From Schlesneria sp. (lineage in GTDB: Bacteria > Planctomycetota > Planctomycetia > Planctomycetales > Planctomycetaceae), in assembly GCA_028291515.1 (NCBI GenBank), contig JAQGHU010000104.1:122960-186959 (forward strand): a stretch of 64,000 nt of DNA. Direction: 5' to 3'. Each line of letters begins with the position of its first letter. Within the stretch, counting starts at the first letter, position 1. Below, piece by piece: positions 48,270 to 56,974 of the stretch. The notes under the pieces are model-generated. The model was not told the origin of the DNA. It made no database searches and was given only the letters and a program-made list of their open reading frames with translations. A program made the position numbers and the translations under genes.

Positions 48270-48836
48270 TTAGCGAGCGCGTTCGATGTATTCGCCAGTT
48301 TGAGCATTAATTCGGATCAATTCACCCATTTCCACGAAGGCCGGCACCTGCACTGTTTCGCCGTTTTCGACGGTGGCTGGCTTCGTCAAATTGCTTGTCG
48401 TGTTACCGCGAGCAACCGATTCCGTGTAGGTCACTTTCATCACTGCCTGGCCTGGAGCGGTCATCCCAATTGGCAGTTCACCCCAAAACAGCACGACGCA
48501 AACGGCATTGTCTTGCAGGAACCGCGCCTGGTCGCCAGCCACATCAGTCGCAATCGTAAACTGTTCGAATGACTCCTGGTCCATGAAGACCAGACCCGAC
48601 GGATCTTTGTAAAGGAATTCCCCTTCGCCGGTGCGAACGTCCGCCGCTTCCAGACTATCGCCACTCTTATACGTGCGATCGAGCATCGTCCCTTTGATCA
48701 GATTCTTCAGGCGGCATTTGTAAAGTGCCTGCCCCTTGCCGGGCTTCACAAAATTGACCTCCAGCATATCGAAGGGCTCCCCGTCCAAAATCACTTTGGA
48801 ACCCTTACGGAAGTCACTGGTGTTCAACTGAGACAT
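48270..48836 (-). CDS. efp: Translation elongation factor P
   Basis: 188 residues from ATG 48836; a longer open frame upstream is not part of the protein. Three beta-barrel domains of EF-P are present. The tip loop 'VNFVKPGKGQALYKCRLKN' places Lys at position 34, the residue that is beta-lysylated in E. coli. The C-terminal signature 'PAFVEMGELIRINAQTGEYI' is intact. EF-P relieves ribosome stalling at polyproline. The divergent neighbour is EpmB and EpmA is at 53974-55035, so the modification route is encoded within 7 kb. Confidence 0.96.
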   Translation of the reverse strand: MSQLNTSDFRKGSKVILDGEPFDMLEVNFVKPGKGQALYKCRLKNLIKGTMLDRTYKSGDSLEAADVRTGEGEFLYKDPSGLVFMDQESFEQFTIATDVAGDQARFLQDNAVCVVLFWGELPIGMTAPGQAVMKVTYTESVARGNTTSNLTKPATVENGETVQVPAFVEMGELIRINAQTGEYIERAR

Positions 48837-49023
48837 TAGTCTTTCTTTTCGCCTTTCGATACATTGAGCCGACGAACCCAAGCGGTCCGCAAGCCGATTT
48901 CGCCAGTTTCTGAGCACCGCAACATACCAAAAACGATGCGAGGTTGGAATTCTGGTTACTAAAGTCTTGCAGGACAAGACTTTCTCGCACACTCGACTGA
49001 GCCCACCACCAAAGGATTTCCTG

Positions 49024-50148
49024 TTGATTCCAGCCCTCGATCAGGCCGACCGCAGTCACGATCTGATGCAGGCCGAATCAACTTGGCACGAATCACTGGC
49101 GATGGCAATCCGCGATCCCCACGCGTTGCTCCAGCGACTCGGGTTGCCGCTCACTCTGCGAGCAGAGGCAACACGGGCCGCGAAACAGTTCAGCGTCATG
49201 GTCCCCGAAAGCTATCTGCAACGAATGCAGCCGGGCGACTTGAAAGACCCGCTCCTGCGACAGGTCTTACCACTTGGCGACGAGCTTCTCGACACACCCG
49301 GCTTTCTTCCGGATGCCGTCGATGATCATTCCGCTCGAATCGCCCCAGGCTTGCTCAAGAAGTATGCCGGCCGAGCCCTAATGATCGTGACCGGAGCCTG
49401 CGCCATTCACTGCCGCTACTGCTTTCGCCGCCACTACCCCTACAACGAAGAACCACGTCGATTGGAAGACTGGCAACCCGCTTTGGACGCGATTGCCGCA
49501 GACAAATCGATTCACGAAGTCCTCTTAAGCGGCGGCGACCCGCTGATCGTACCAGACCGTCGCCTGAGCGAACTGGTACGTCAATTGGAACAGATTCCGC
49601 ACTTACAACGCCTGCGAATCCATAGCCGACTGCCGATCGTGCTACCAAATCGCGTCTGCCCCGAACTGATCGACCTCCTGACCAGATCGCGACTAACACC
49701 GATCATGGTCGTCCACGCCAATCATCCCCGCGAGATTCAACACGACTGCACCGACGCATTACGATTGCTCGTCCGTTCAGGCGTAACCACTTTGAATCAA
49801 GCTGTCCTGCTACGAGGCATCAACGACTCCGTCGATGTCTTAGAAGACTTAAGCGAACGCCTGATCAACGTCGGAGTAATACCCTATTACTTGCATCAAC
49901 TCGATCGAGTCCAGGGAGCAGCCCACTTCGAAGTCGACGAAACAATCGGACTCAAGCTGATCGAAGAATTGCGCAAGCGACTGCCAGGCTACGCGGTGCC
50001 ACAATACGTCCGGGAAGAAGCCAGCTGGCCTCATAAGCGACCCATCATCGCTCCGCCTTCCAATCTGCGTCCCTCTGCGAAATCTGCGGAACAAGATTCT
50101 TATCCGCAGATGACGCAGATTTCACAGATTGAGAAGGGGATTGCGTGA
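49024..50148 (+). CDS. epmB: EF-P (S)-beta/alpha-lysine 2,3-aminomutase
   Basis: 374 residues if the TTG at 49024 (AAGGA seven bases upstream) is used; ATG 49066 and TTG 48967 are alternatives. 'LKDPLLRQVLPLGDE' opens the conserved part. The radical-SAM motif is 'GACAIHCRYCFRRHYPY', followed by 'EVLLSGGDPLIVPDRRLSEL' and 'RLRIHSRLPIVLPNRVCPEL' of lysine 2,3-aminomutases. The short length without the large C-terminal clostridial domain fits EpmB. It isomerises lysine for EF-P Lys34. The last 25 residues or so are encoded by an intergenic-type repeat and look non-conserved. Confidence 0.9.
   Translation: MIPALDQADRSHDLMQAESTWHESLAMAIRDPHALLQRLGLPLTLRAEATRAAKQFSVMVPESYLQRMQPGDLKDPLLRQVLPLGDELLDTPGFLPDAVDDHSARIAPGLLKKYAGRALMIVTGACAIHCRYCFRRHYPYNEEPRRLEDWQPALDAIAADKSIHEVLLSGGDPLIVPDRRLSELVRQLEQIPHLQRLRIHSRLPIVLPNRVCPELIDLLTRSRLTPIMVVHANHPREIQHDCTDALRLLVRSGVTTLNQAVLLRGINDSVDVLEDLSERLINVGVIPYYLHQLDRVQGAAHFEVDETIGLKLIEELRKRLPGYAVPQYVREEASWPHKRPIIAPPSNLRPSAKSAEQDSYPQMTQISQIEKGIA
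50064..50130. repeat. CTGCG..ATCTGCGGA inverted repeat inside epmB 3' end
   Basis: TCTGCGAAATCTGCGGA (around 50074-50090) and TCCGCAGATGACGCAGATT (50103-50121) are near reverse complements around a short AT-rich loop. Sequences of the AATCTGCGTCATCTGCGG type are widely dispersed between genes in environmental bacteria. Here the repeat overlaps coding sequence and supplies the C-terminal tail of EpmB. Confidence 0.65.
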
Positions 50149-50164
50149 CCGTTCATTTCAAGCG

Positions 50165-50995
50165 CTACAACCCAGGCACTAACTCAATTTCGTAAAGCTT
50201 CGGCCAGTTCTTGCCAGTGACAAACAAGCGGTTCTTCGCTTCGTCGTAGGCAATCCCATTCAGCACGTCTTCTTTGGTCGCCCGCGTCTTCAAAGGATAC
50301 AGCGTCGCCAGATCGATCCAACCAACAACCTCGCCGGTCTCGGGCGAGATACGAGCGATCCGATCGGAATGCCAGATATTCGCGAAGATCTCACCCTTCA
50401 CATATTCCAGCTCGTTCAGCTTGTCGACCTGCCCGCTCGAACTGCGGACTCGCAATCGTTTGACCACCTCGAATGTCTTCGGATCCAGGAACCTCAGCAT
50501 CGATGTGCCGTCGCTCAGAATCAGTCGCTTGCCATCATGAGTCAGCCCCCAGCCGTCCCCCGTGTAGTGGAACGTCGAGAGATACTTCATCGTCCGCAGG
50601 TCGTAGACAAATCCTGTCCGGTTCTGCCACGTCAGTTGATAAATCCGATCGTTCAGGACCGTGATTCCCTCGCCGAAGTAGCCGGCATCCAGCGGAACAT
50701 ATGTCATCACACGACCAGTCTTGAGTTCGACCTTGCGCAAGGTCGATTCTCCCTGCATCCCCGTCCCCTCGTAAAGCACGTTGTCGACGACCACCAGGCC
50801 CTGAGTGAACGCCTTCGGGTCATGTGCGTATTCCGCAACGACTTTGAAACCAGCCGTCGCGGGTTCGTTTCGCTTCAGTTGGGCTGCAATCGCAAAACCA
50901 ACTGCGCTCACCGCGACGACGGCGATCAACAGAAAGCACCAGGCCCGGATTGAGATCCATCGCCGTGATACCGACGGGGCAGAAAACCCATCCAT
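50165..50995 (-). CDS. Glutaminyl-peptide cyclotransferase (glutamine cyclotransferase)
   Basis: 276 residues. An N-terminal signal-anchor ('AWCFLLIAVVAVSAVGFAIA') precedes a five-bladed propeller of the plant/bacterial glutamine cyclotransferase family: 'YAHDPKAFTQGLVVVDNVLY', 'GYFGEGITVLNDRIYQLTWQ', 'GDGWGLTHDGKRLILSDGTS', 'LNELEYVKGEIFANIWHSDR' and 'VLNGIAYDEAKNRLFVTGKN'. It would convert N-terminal Gln to pyroglutamate on exported peptides or proteins. It is transcribed alone, convergent with epmB. Confidence 0.9.
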   Translation of the reverse strand: MDGFSAPSVSRRWISIRAWCFLLIAVVAVSAVGFAIAAQLKRNEPATAGFKVVAEYAHDPKAFTQGLVVVDNVLYEGTGMQGESTLRKVELKTGRVMTYVPLDAGYFGEGITVLNDRIYQLTWQNRTGFVYDLRTMKYLSTFHYTGDGWGLTHDGKRLILSDGTSMLRFLDPKTFEVVKRLRVRSSSGQVDKLNELEYVKGEIFANIWHSDRIARISPETGEVVGWIDLATLYPLKTRATKEDVLNGIAYDEAKNRLFVTGKNWPKLYEIELVPGL

Positions 50996-51307
50996 GACGT
51001 TGCTCGGCCTCCTGATTTAGAGCGCATCCCACTTAGCTGTGGCGTCCCGCGAGCAAAAAATCGCTTAGTCTAACCCATGTTTCAACGCGACACGTAAGTG
51101 CGACCCGCACTAACTCGACAGGGCATCAGTAGATACTGTGACAATCGCGCCGCCGCACGTCTAGAGGAAGCTGCTCCGACTGGCCGCGTCCAACGTGGCC
51201 AGCAACTGGGGCGAATGGCACCGAATCACGCCCCGACATCAGCCGTAAATCCACCCCACAAAAGTGGTAACGAATCGGGCGTCCGGTCCTTCCTTAGCCT
51301 ACCCGAA

Positions 51308-51335
51308 TTGACACTATTTGACCTATCTCTATAAT
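51308..51335 (+). promoter_or_regulatory. Sigma-70-type promoter for trxA
   Basis: TTGACA at 51308-51313 and TATAAT at 51330-51335, both exact consensus, separated by 16 bases. The start of transcription is expected near 51342, giving a leader of about 80 bases before the thioredoxin ATG. The remainder of 50996-51421 shows no gene. Confidence 0.8.
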
Positions 51336-51421
51336 CTGAAGCACTTATTGAACTTCACCTTCATGTGCCGCACGCGGCTCGAAGGATCGGAGATTCGTTG
51401 TTTGACAGCAAAGGACATGAC

Positions 51422-51748
51422 ATGGCCGGCAAGGTGTTGGAATTCACGGACGCCAATTTTCAGACGGAAGTACTTAGCTCACAAGACCCTGTGTTGGTTG
51501 ACTTCTGGGCTCCCTGGTGCGGTCCTTGCAAGATGATTGCCCCCGCCATCGAAGAGCTGGCCAACGATTACTCTGGTCGTGTTCGCATCGGCAAGGTAAA
51601 TACGGACGACAATCCAGGCGTTCCAACCGAATACCGAATCAGCGGCATCCCCACCGTCATCCTGTTCAAGGGTGGCCGGGAAGTGCAGCGTTTCGTCGGC
51701 TTGACGCAGAAGCCGAAGTTGGCACAAGCGCTGGAAGGCTTGCTGTAA
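51422..51748 (+). CDS. trxA: Thioredoxin
   Basis: 108 residues from ATG 51422, with AAAGGA seven bases upstream. The active site 'VDFWAPWCGPCKMIAPAIEE' carries the CGPC redox pair, and cis-Pro is in 'RISGIPTVILFKGGR'. Length and motifs match cytoplasmic thioredoxin 1, a general disulfide reductase. It has a near-perfect promoter and a strong hairpin just downstream, so it is probably a monocistronic, highly expressed gene. Confidence 0.97.
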   Translation: MAGKVLEFTDANFQTEVLSSQDPVLVDFWAPWCGPCKMIAPAIEELANDYSGRVRIGKVNTDDNPGVPTEYRISGIPTVILFKGGREVQRFVGLTQKPKLAQALEGLL

Positions 51749-51761
51749 TTGAAGTTAAGGT

Positions 51762-51785
51762 CGGCTCGGCCAGTACGCCGAGCCG
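51762..51785 (+). terminator. Hairpin terminator after trxA
   Basis: A perfect 9-bp stem CGGCTCGGC / GCCGAGCCG with loop CAGTAC, 13 bases after the trxA stop. The following GTCGTTTCG is only weakly T-rich, so efficiency is uncertain. Confidence 0.6.
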
Positions 51786-51848
51786 GTCGTTTCGCGATTT
51801 GATCAGGCACGCAAGGACTCGCGTGTCAAACTGGGAAGGATCCCTCTC

Positions 51849-53822
51849 ATGGAAGAGCGGAAGACCGGCAACTCGCCGCAGCGCATTGGTACGCCTGCTG
51901 AGCATCCTCACCCAGAATCACGCACTATCTCATTGAATGGCAGTGAGTTACGGATCGACTCGCCCCATATTCCGATAACTCTTGGAAGTTCCGCAACCCA
52001 GACTCTGGCAGCGCCGGCACGCCCCAATTCGCAGCTCCTGCTCGAATCCGTCAAGATTCTTGAGCAATTGCAGCAACAGGACGCCGATCTGGTCCAGCGT
52101 CAGGCCCTGATGGAAGATCGGATCGCCGCCTTTGAAATTGATAAGCGACAATTCCTCGCCGAGCAACTCGAACATGAGGCCGCTCTCGAAGAACGGCGAC
52201 TGAAGCTCGCAGACGACGAAACCGAACTCGCCGGACGCCTGGCCGACGCGCAGGACATTCTGCTGCAGATCGAGGCCGCTCGAATTGCCTTGAAGCAAGA
52301 GCGAGCCGACGTGGAACGACAGCGAGCGGCCCTGAGAAACGAGTTGCTCGCCGAGTTGCAGCAGGATCGCGACGCCGTAGACGCCACGCGTCTCCAACTT
52401 GATGCCGAAGTCGAACGCGTGCAGAGCCTGGGTGCAACCCTCGAACAGAAGCTTCACGAAGCGACCATCGAAGCCGAGCGACTGGTTCAGTCGGAACGCG
52501 AACGCCTTTGGCAGGTCCTGATCACGGAATGGGAAGAACGTCGCGCCCAATTCCAAAGCGAACACGACGCCTGGCTGGTGACGGTCGATGCCGAAAAGGT
52601 CGAGATCGAGCGCGAGAAAGCGTTCTACGAAGCCGCCGTTCGCAATGCCGAAGCCGACTTCTCTCAAGCTCGTTTAGCTCAAGACAGCGAGCTGCAGGCA
52701 CTTCGCGAAGAGCAAATTGGCGCGTTGCAAAACGAACGCGACCAGATCATTCAGCGCATCCAGGCCGAGCGTGAAGAGTGGGAACTGGCCTACGCCCAAC
52801 AACACGCCGATCTGCAAGCCGCCAGCGACGAATGGAACAAGACGCGGTCACTTCAATTGAACGAGTTGCAGGGCGAACGCGCCGTCATCGAGAACCGTAT
52901 CCGGTTCCAGCAGGAACACCTCGAAAAACTGCGATCCGATCTGGAGCGATCTCAGAACGAGCATCGCCGTGAACGGCAAGTCGAGCGACAACGCATCGAA
53001 GACGACAGCCGTCAGGTCGTCCGACGCATGCGACAGATTGATCTCTACCGCGCCTCCATTGATGAACGTGAAAAGTCTCTGGAACGCGAACGCGATGTGC
53101 TGGAAAAATCACGCCGTGCCTTCTCCAGCAACTCCGACATTGACCGCATGAACCTGCAGCGCGAGCAAAACGCGTGGCAGACCGAACGACAGGTCCAACA
53201 GTCGGAATTGCTGCGTCAGCAGGAGCTATTCACTTCGCATGCCGAAAATCTGGAAAGCCGCCGCATCCGCCTCGAACGGCTGCGGACCGAACTGGAAGAC
53301 ACGCACCGTTCGACGCTCGAAATGCGACTGGCAGTCGAAGAGGCGTGGGTCGAACTGACTCAAAAAGCAGGGCAGGACGTGGCTCGTGAACGAGTGGAAC
53401 AAGTCCGCAACACGCTCGTCGGTTACTATCGCCAACTGCACGAAGGAATTGTCGAACAACGTCGCGAGCACCTCGATTCGCAGACGAAATTCGAACGACT
53501 TCGCGCCGAGTTCCACGACGAACGCCAAAAACTGATGGAATGGATCTCGACTCGCGATCAAGAACTCAAGATCGGCGAAGAGCGTTTGCGTTTAGGGGCG
53601 ACCGACGCCTCAATGCGCGACAGTGCCTGGCAAGCCGCCCGCGACCGTTGGATGCAGGAAAAGGCCGAAGCTGAGCAAGTCATCCGCAAATTACTCGCCG
53701 AATTGGGCAATCAACATCGCGATCCACTGCTGGCACTCAACGAACTCAGTTCGCTGGGGATGACCGCTTTCGCCACAGCCGGAACCGAGTTAATCACGGC
53801 TCAGCCCAACAACATCGACTAA
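51849..53822 (+). CDS. Long coiled-coil protein of unknown function
   Basis: 657 residues; AAGGA lies eight bases before ATG 51849. After about 60 low-complexity residues the protein is almost entirely charged heptad-like helix (Glu/Arg/Gln/Leu-rich, for example 'LEQLQQQDADLVQRQALMED' through 'RDQELKIGEERLRLGA', about 65-630). It has no signal peptide, membrane helix or catalytic motif. Similar long coiled coils in planctomycetes are annotated only as hypothetical. It could be a cytoskeletal or scaffold element; that is inference from fold alone. Confidence 0.8.
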   Translation: MEERKTGNSPQRIGTPAEHPHPESRTISLNGSELRIDSPHIPITLGSSATQTLAAPARPNSQLLLESVKILEQLQQQDADLVQRQALMEDRIAAFEIDKRQFLAEQLEHEAALEERRLKLADDETELAGRLADAQDILLQIEAARIALKQERADVERQRAALRNELLAELQQDRDAVDATRLQLDAEVERVQSLGATLEQKLHEATIEAERLVQSERERLWQVLITEWEERRAQFQSEHDAWLVTVDAEKVEIEREKAFYEAAVRNAEADFSQARLAQDSELQALREEQIGALQNERDQIIQRIQAEREEWELAYAQQHADLQAASDEWNKTRSLQLNELQGERAVIENRIRFQQEHLEKLRSDLERSQNEHRRERQVERQRIEDDSRQVVRRMRQIDLYRASIDEREKSLERERDVLEKSRRAFSSNSDIDRMNLQREQNAWQTERQVQQSELLRQQELFTSHAENLESRRIRLERLRTELEDTHRSTLEMRLAVEEAWVELTQKAGQDVARERVEQVRNTLVGYYRQLHEGIVEQRREHLDSQTKFERLRAEFHDERQKLMEWISTRDQELKIGEERLRLGATDASMRDSAWQAARDRWMQEKAEAEQVIRKLLAELGNQHRDPLLALNELSSLGMTAFATAGTELITAQPNNID

Positions 53823-53830
53823 TTTTGTAG

Positions 53831-53852
53831 GTTATGCTTCAGCATAACTTTT
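53831..53852 (+). terminator. Intrinsic terminator after coiled-coil gene
   Basis: GTTATGCTTCAGCATAAC forms a compact perfect stem (GTTATG/CATAAC with CTTCAG loop) directly followed by TTTT, eight bases past the stop codon. Confidence 0.6.
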
Positions 53853-53859
53853 CATCGAG

Positions 53860-53908
53860 GGTGCCACGGTTTTGGAGGTTTTGGAGTCCTCGACAAAGCC
53901 GTGTCTTC
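53860..53908. repeat. Dispersed hairpin repeat GGTGCCACGG..., copy 2
   Basis: The same sequence as at 46397-46437, but with the 9-base unit GGTTTTGGA present twice in tandem. It lies between the coiled-coil gene terminator and the 3' end of epmA. Confidence 0.75.
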
Positions 53909-53973
53909 CCCCCTTAGCGTGTCGTCCACCGGACTTCTTGCCAACCTCGCCAAGAGATCGCGTCTTCACGCCT

Positions 53974-55035
53974 CTACGCACGATCAAACGGAAACGCAAT
54001 CACGTCCGACAAGTGCGTCGCCCCCAAGGCCAGCATGATCAAGCGGTCCACACCTAACGCGTTGCCCGCACAAGGGGGCAATCCAGCCTCCATCGCGGCC
54101 AGTAACCGGCTTTCGGCAGGCAACGGCCGCAAACCAGCCGCGGCTCTGACGCCAAGCTGTTCCTGAATCCGCTGCCGCAGCACCGCCGCGTCCGTCAATT
54201 CGTGATAGCCGTTACAAAGCTCGACCCCATCGATATACAGCTCAAACCGCTCCGCCACACTCGGCTCACCAACTGATGTTCGAGCCAATGCCGCCTGGCT
54301 GGGCGGATAGCCGTGTAAGAAAGTCGGGCGTTCGCGACCCAATTCCGGCTCGACCAGTTCCGCCAGCAACCAATTCAGCCAGCCATCACTGTCCTCACCT
54401 GCCAGAGACGGCGGCGCAACGAGCTGATGTTTCTTCGCCAGATCCTTCAACTCACTTGTCGACGCCCCCAACACCCGCCGCCCCGCGTAACTTGCAAAGG
54501 CGTCATCATAGGCCAGGCGCTCAAATGGCTCAGACGAAAGGACGCGCGTTCCAAACTGGCTCCGGCGCAAACGCCACTCCTCCAAGATCTCGCTCTCGGG
54601 GAACTCCGCGGCGACCTTGGCCACACATCGCACCAACTCTTCTGTCAGACTCATCTGATCATGATGGTCATCGCCCACGCGATACCACTCCAGCATCGTG
54701 AATTCAGGATTGTGCCGCTGGCCAACTTCGCCGTTGCGAAACACCTTCCCCATCTGATAGATCGCCGTCGCCCCCGCCACCAGCAAACGCTTCATCGCAA
54801 ACTCGGGAGAAGTCTGCAGGTATCGAAAAACAGCAGGCTGCTGCCAGTCTTCGGCCCGCGGCAAGAATGCCGCCACGAATGGCTCCAACCAAGCATCCAC
54901 CACAATATCTTGCGACAGTAAGGGCGTCTCAACTTCGAAGTAGCCCGCCTCATCAAAAAACCGACGCATCGCCCTCAGCAACAACGCTCGCTGACGCAGT
55001 GTCGACAGAGATGCTGTCGGATGAAAATCGGTCAT
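53974..55035 (-). CDS. epmA: EF-P lysine ligase (GenX/PoxA type)
   Basis: 353 residues, lacking the anticodon-binding domain of lysyl-tRNA synthetase. Class II synthetase motif 2 is in 'KVFRNGEVGQRHNPEFTMLE' and motif 3 in 'PPCAGNALGVDRLIMLALG'; 'GVELCNGYHELTDAAVLRQR' binds the lysine-type substrate. It attaches beta-lysine to Lys34 of EF-P. It is about 25 residues longer than the E. coli enzyme. Together with efp and epmB above, the pathway is complete except for an EpmC hydroxylase, which I do not see. Confidence 0.93.
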   Translation of the reverse strand: MTDFHPTASLSTLRQRALLLRAMRRFFDEAGYFEVETPLLSQDIVVDAWLEPFVAAFLPRAEDWQQPAVFRYLQTSPEFAMKRLLVAGATAIYQMGKVFRNGEVGQRHNPEFTMLEWYRVGDDHHDQMSLTEELVRCVAKVAAEFPESEILEEWRLRRSQFGTRVLSSEPFERLAYDDAFASYAGRRVLGASTSELKDLAKKHQLVAPPSLAGEDSDGWLNWLLAELVEPELGRERPTFLHGYPPSQAALARTSVGEPSVAERFELYIDGVELCNGYHELTDAAVLRQRIQEQLGVRAAAGLRPLPAESRLLAAMEAGLPPCAGNALGVDRLIMLALGATHLSDVIAFPFDRA

Positions 55036-55103
55036 GAAACGCTTCAGCTCTACGGTCGGTCAGTATTTTGGGGAATCATGATGTCGCGGCCATTCAACTG
55101 CAC

Positions 55104-55523
55104 TCAGGCATGTTCCTGCGATTGCTGTTTCCGCTCCAGCAATCTGCGGTTATAGACACCAATGGCGTCCTTCCTTCTCAATATTCCCAGCAGTGTACTG
55201 GAATCATTTCCCTGGACGACGGGAAGCTCGTCAAGATTCAGTTCGGTGAAACGCTCCAGGGCAGTATTCAAGTCGTCATCGGGCACGACGCAGATGATGT
55301 TCGTCGTCATGATGTCGCGGGCTACCGCCAGTTTCCAAAGTGATTCGTCGTACAGATACGATCGCACGTCGTTCGTGGAAAAGATCCCGATCAGACGATC
55401 CTGCCCGTCGACGACCGGGAAGTAGTTTTGGGCTGATTCCGGAAGCATCCGCAGGATCTCGTGCAGCGATGTTGATTCGCTCACCAGTTGCCGTGTTTTG
55501 AGCGGCACATCCGAGACACGAAT
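55104..55523 (-). pseudogene. CBS-domain pair separated from ClC gene by frameshift
   Basis: The frame reads 'IRVSDVPLKTRQLVSESTSL', then a CBS pair with 'YFPVVDGQDRLIGIFSTNDV' and 'LDELPVVQGNDSSTLLGILR'. It follows the ClC membrane domain directly but is one base out of frame; a possible GTG start is at 55508. CBS pairs normally form the cytoplasmic regulatory tail of ClC proteins and bind adenine nucleotides. The break is at about 55523, where one base appears to be missing. Confidence 0.7.
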
Positions 55524-56974
55524 CCTTCCAGCACATCGATCAGGAAGTCGCCTCGATGAGCCGGAGACTCCAATCGAGATGCCACCTGCTTTTCGTACAG
55601 CGACCAGGGGCGACCGAGTACGAAACACAACGTCGACACCCACATCGTCGGCAGCAGCAGTTTGTAGTCGCCCGTCATTTCCGAGACCATGATGATCGTT
55701 GAAATCGGTGCGTGAGCACACCCCGCGAAGAAGCCCGCCATTCCGACGATCGCATAAATCTCTGGTCGCGGCACCAGGTCTGGCCACAACTCATGAAAGA
55801 AGGTCCCCACGGCACCGCCGACGCAGCCACCAATCACCATCGATGGCCCAAACACTCCGCCTGAACCTCCGGACCCAATCGTCAGCGATGTCGTGACAAT
55901 CTTCACGACAGCCACTGCCAGCAACAGCCAGACTCCCATGCTTCCACTGTCCTCCACTGCCGACTGCAGCGTCCCATATCCCGTGGCGAAGACCGCCAAG
56001 GCCCGTTCATCCTTTCCAGTCAGATAATAGAGCGCCATTCCGCAGCACCCCGCGGCCGCAGCCCCGATCATCGGCCGCAAGTGAGGAATGATCGGAAGCT
56101 TCTTGAACTGATGGTGGGTCCCATAAAAGAACTTGATGTAAACGATTCCGACCAACACCAGGATGAAAGCGAGCACCGTCAGCGGCAACAGTTCCGCCGG
56201 TGACGCCACCGCATAATTCAGATGGCTACCAAACAGCGGCACGAATCTCTGATCCGCCGGCAGGAACAGCGAGAAGACGCTGTAGCCGATGATCGACGAG
56301 ATCGCCGCGGGGACAATCACATCGGATTCAAGGTCGGCATCTCGGTACAGGATCTCCGCCGCGAACAACGCTCCCGCCAGAGGTGCCCGGAAAATCGACC
56401 CCACTCCCGCCCCCATCCCGGCCGCCAGCATGATCCGTCTATCGCGAGCCGAAAGCTTGAGTTGCGTCGCCAGGAACGAACCGAACCCGGCCCCGATCTG
56501 CGCAATCGGTCCCTCACGTCCTCCCGAGCCACCAGTCCCAATCGTAATGGCCGACGTGATCATCTTGATCACCGGAATGCGAGCTCGAATAAATCCCCGC
56601 TTCTGATGAAACGATTCGATGGCCGCATCCGTGCCGTGCCCCTCCGCTTCCGGTGCGAATGTGTAGACGATTACACCAGAGACCAGGCCGCCGCCCGCCA
56701 TCACCGCCACGATCAACCAGGGCGAAAGCGTTCGCTCCCGATGCGGAAAGATGGAGTGCTCCCCGGCCGGTTCGCGTGGAGTGTATCCTGCGACTTGAGC
56801 GAGCGTGAAATGCAGGACGGACTGACTGGCAAGTTGGAAGGTGATCGCCCCCAGACCAGCGACGATGCCGATCAACGTCGAGAGCACGAACCATTTCCCA
56901 GACGACTTCAGATCAAGGGCAACAAGCAAGTTCCGCAATCGACTTTGCCATTCCGCAGGCATCTTCAACTCCAT
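55481..56974 (-). CDS. ClC-family chloride channel/antiporter, membrane part (frameshifted gene)
   Basis: 497 residues from ATG 56974; ATG 56962 has the better ribosome site (GGAG). The ClC selectivity motifs are all present: 'GTGGSGGREGPIAQIGAGFG' (GREGP with gating Glu), 'GSGGSGGVFGPSMVIGG' (GxFxP) and many membrane helices. True similarity ends at 'GDFLIDVLEG'; the final 14 residues are out of frame, and the natural continuation into a CBS pair lies in the neighbouring frame. The membrane part alone could still function. A sequencing error is an equal possibility. Confidence 0.8.
   Translation of the reverse strand: MELKMPAEWQSRLRNLLVALDLKSSGKWFVLSTLIGIVAGLGAITFQLASQSVLHFTLAQVAGYTPREPAGEHSIFPHRERTLSPWLIVAVMAGGGLVSGVIVYTFAPEAEGHGTDAAIESFHQKRGFIRARIPVIKMITSAITIGTGGSGGREGPIAQIGAGFGSFLATQLKLSARDRRIMLAAGMGAGVGSIFRAPLAGALFAAEILYRDADLESDVIVPAAISSIIGYSVFSLFLPADQRFVPLFGSHLNYAVASPAELLPLTVLAFILVLVGIVYIKFFYGTHHQFKKLPIIPHLRPMIGAAAAGCCGMALYYLTGKDERALAVFATGYGTLQSAVEDSGSMGVWLLLAVAVVKIVTTSLTIGSGGSGGVFGPSMVIGGCVGGAVGTFFHELWPDLVPRPEIYAIVGMAGFFAGCAHAPISTIIMVSEMTGDYKLLLPTMWVSTLCFVLGRPWSLYEKQVASRLESPAHRGDFLIDVLEGFVSRMCRSKHGNW

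Noticed and set aside
48837..48992. N-terminal extension of elongation factor P
   Set aside because: EF-P proteins start at the MSQLNTSDFRKG-type sequence; the extension overlaps the divergent epmB leader and has no similarity.
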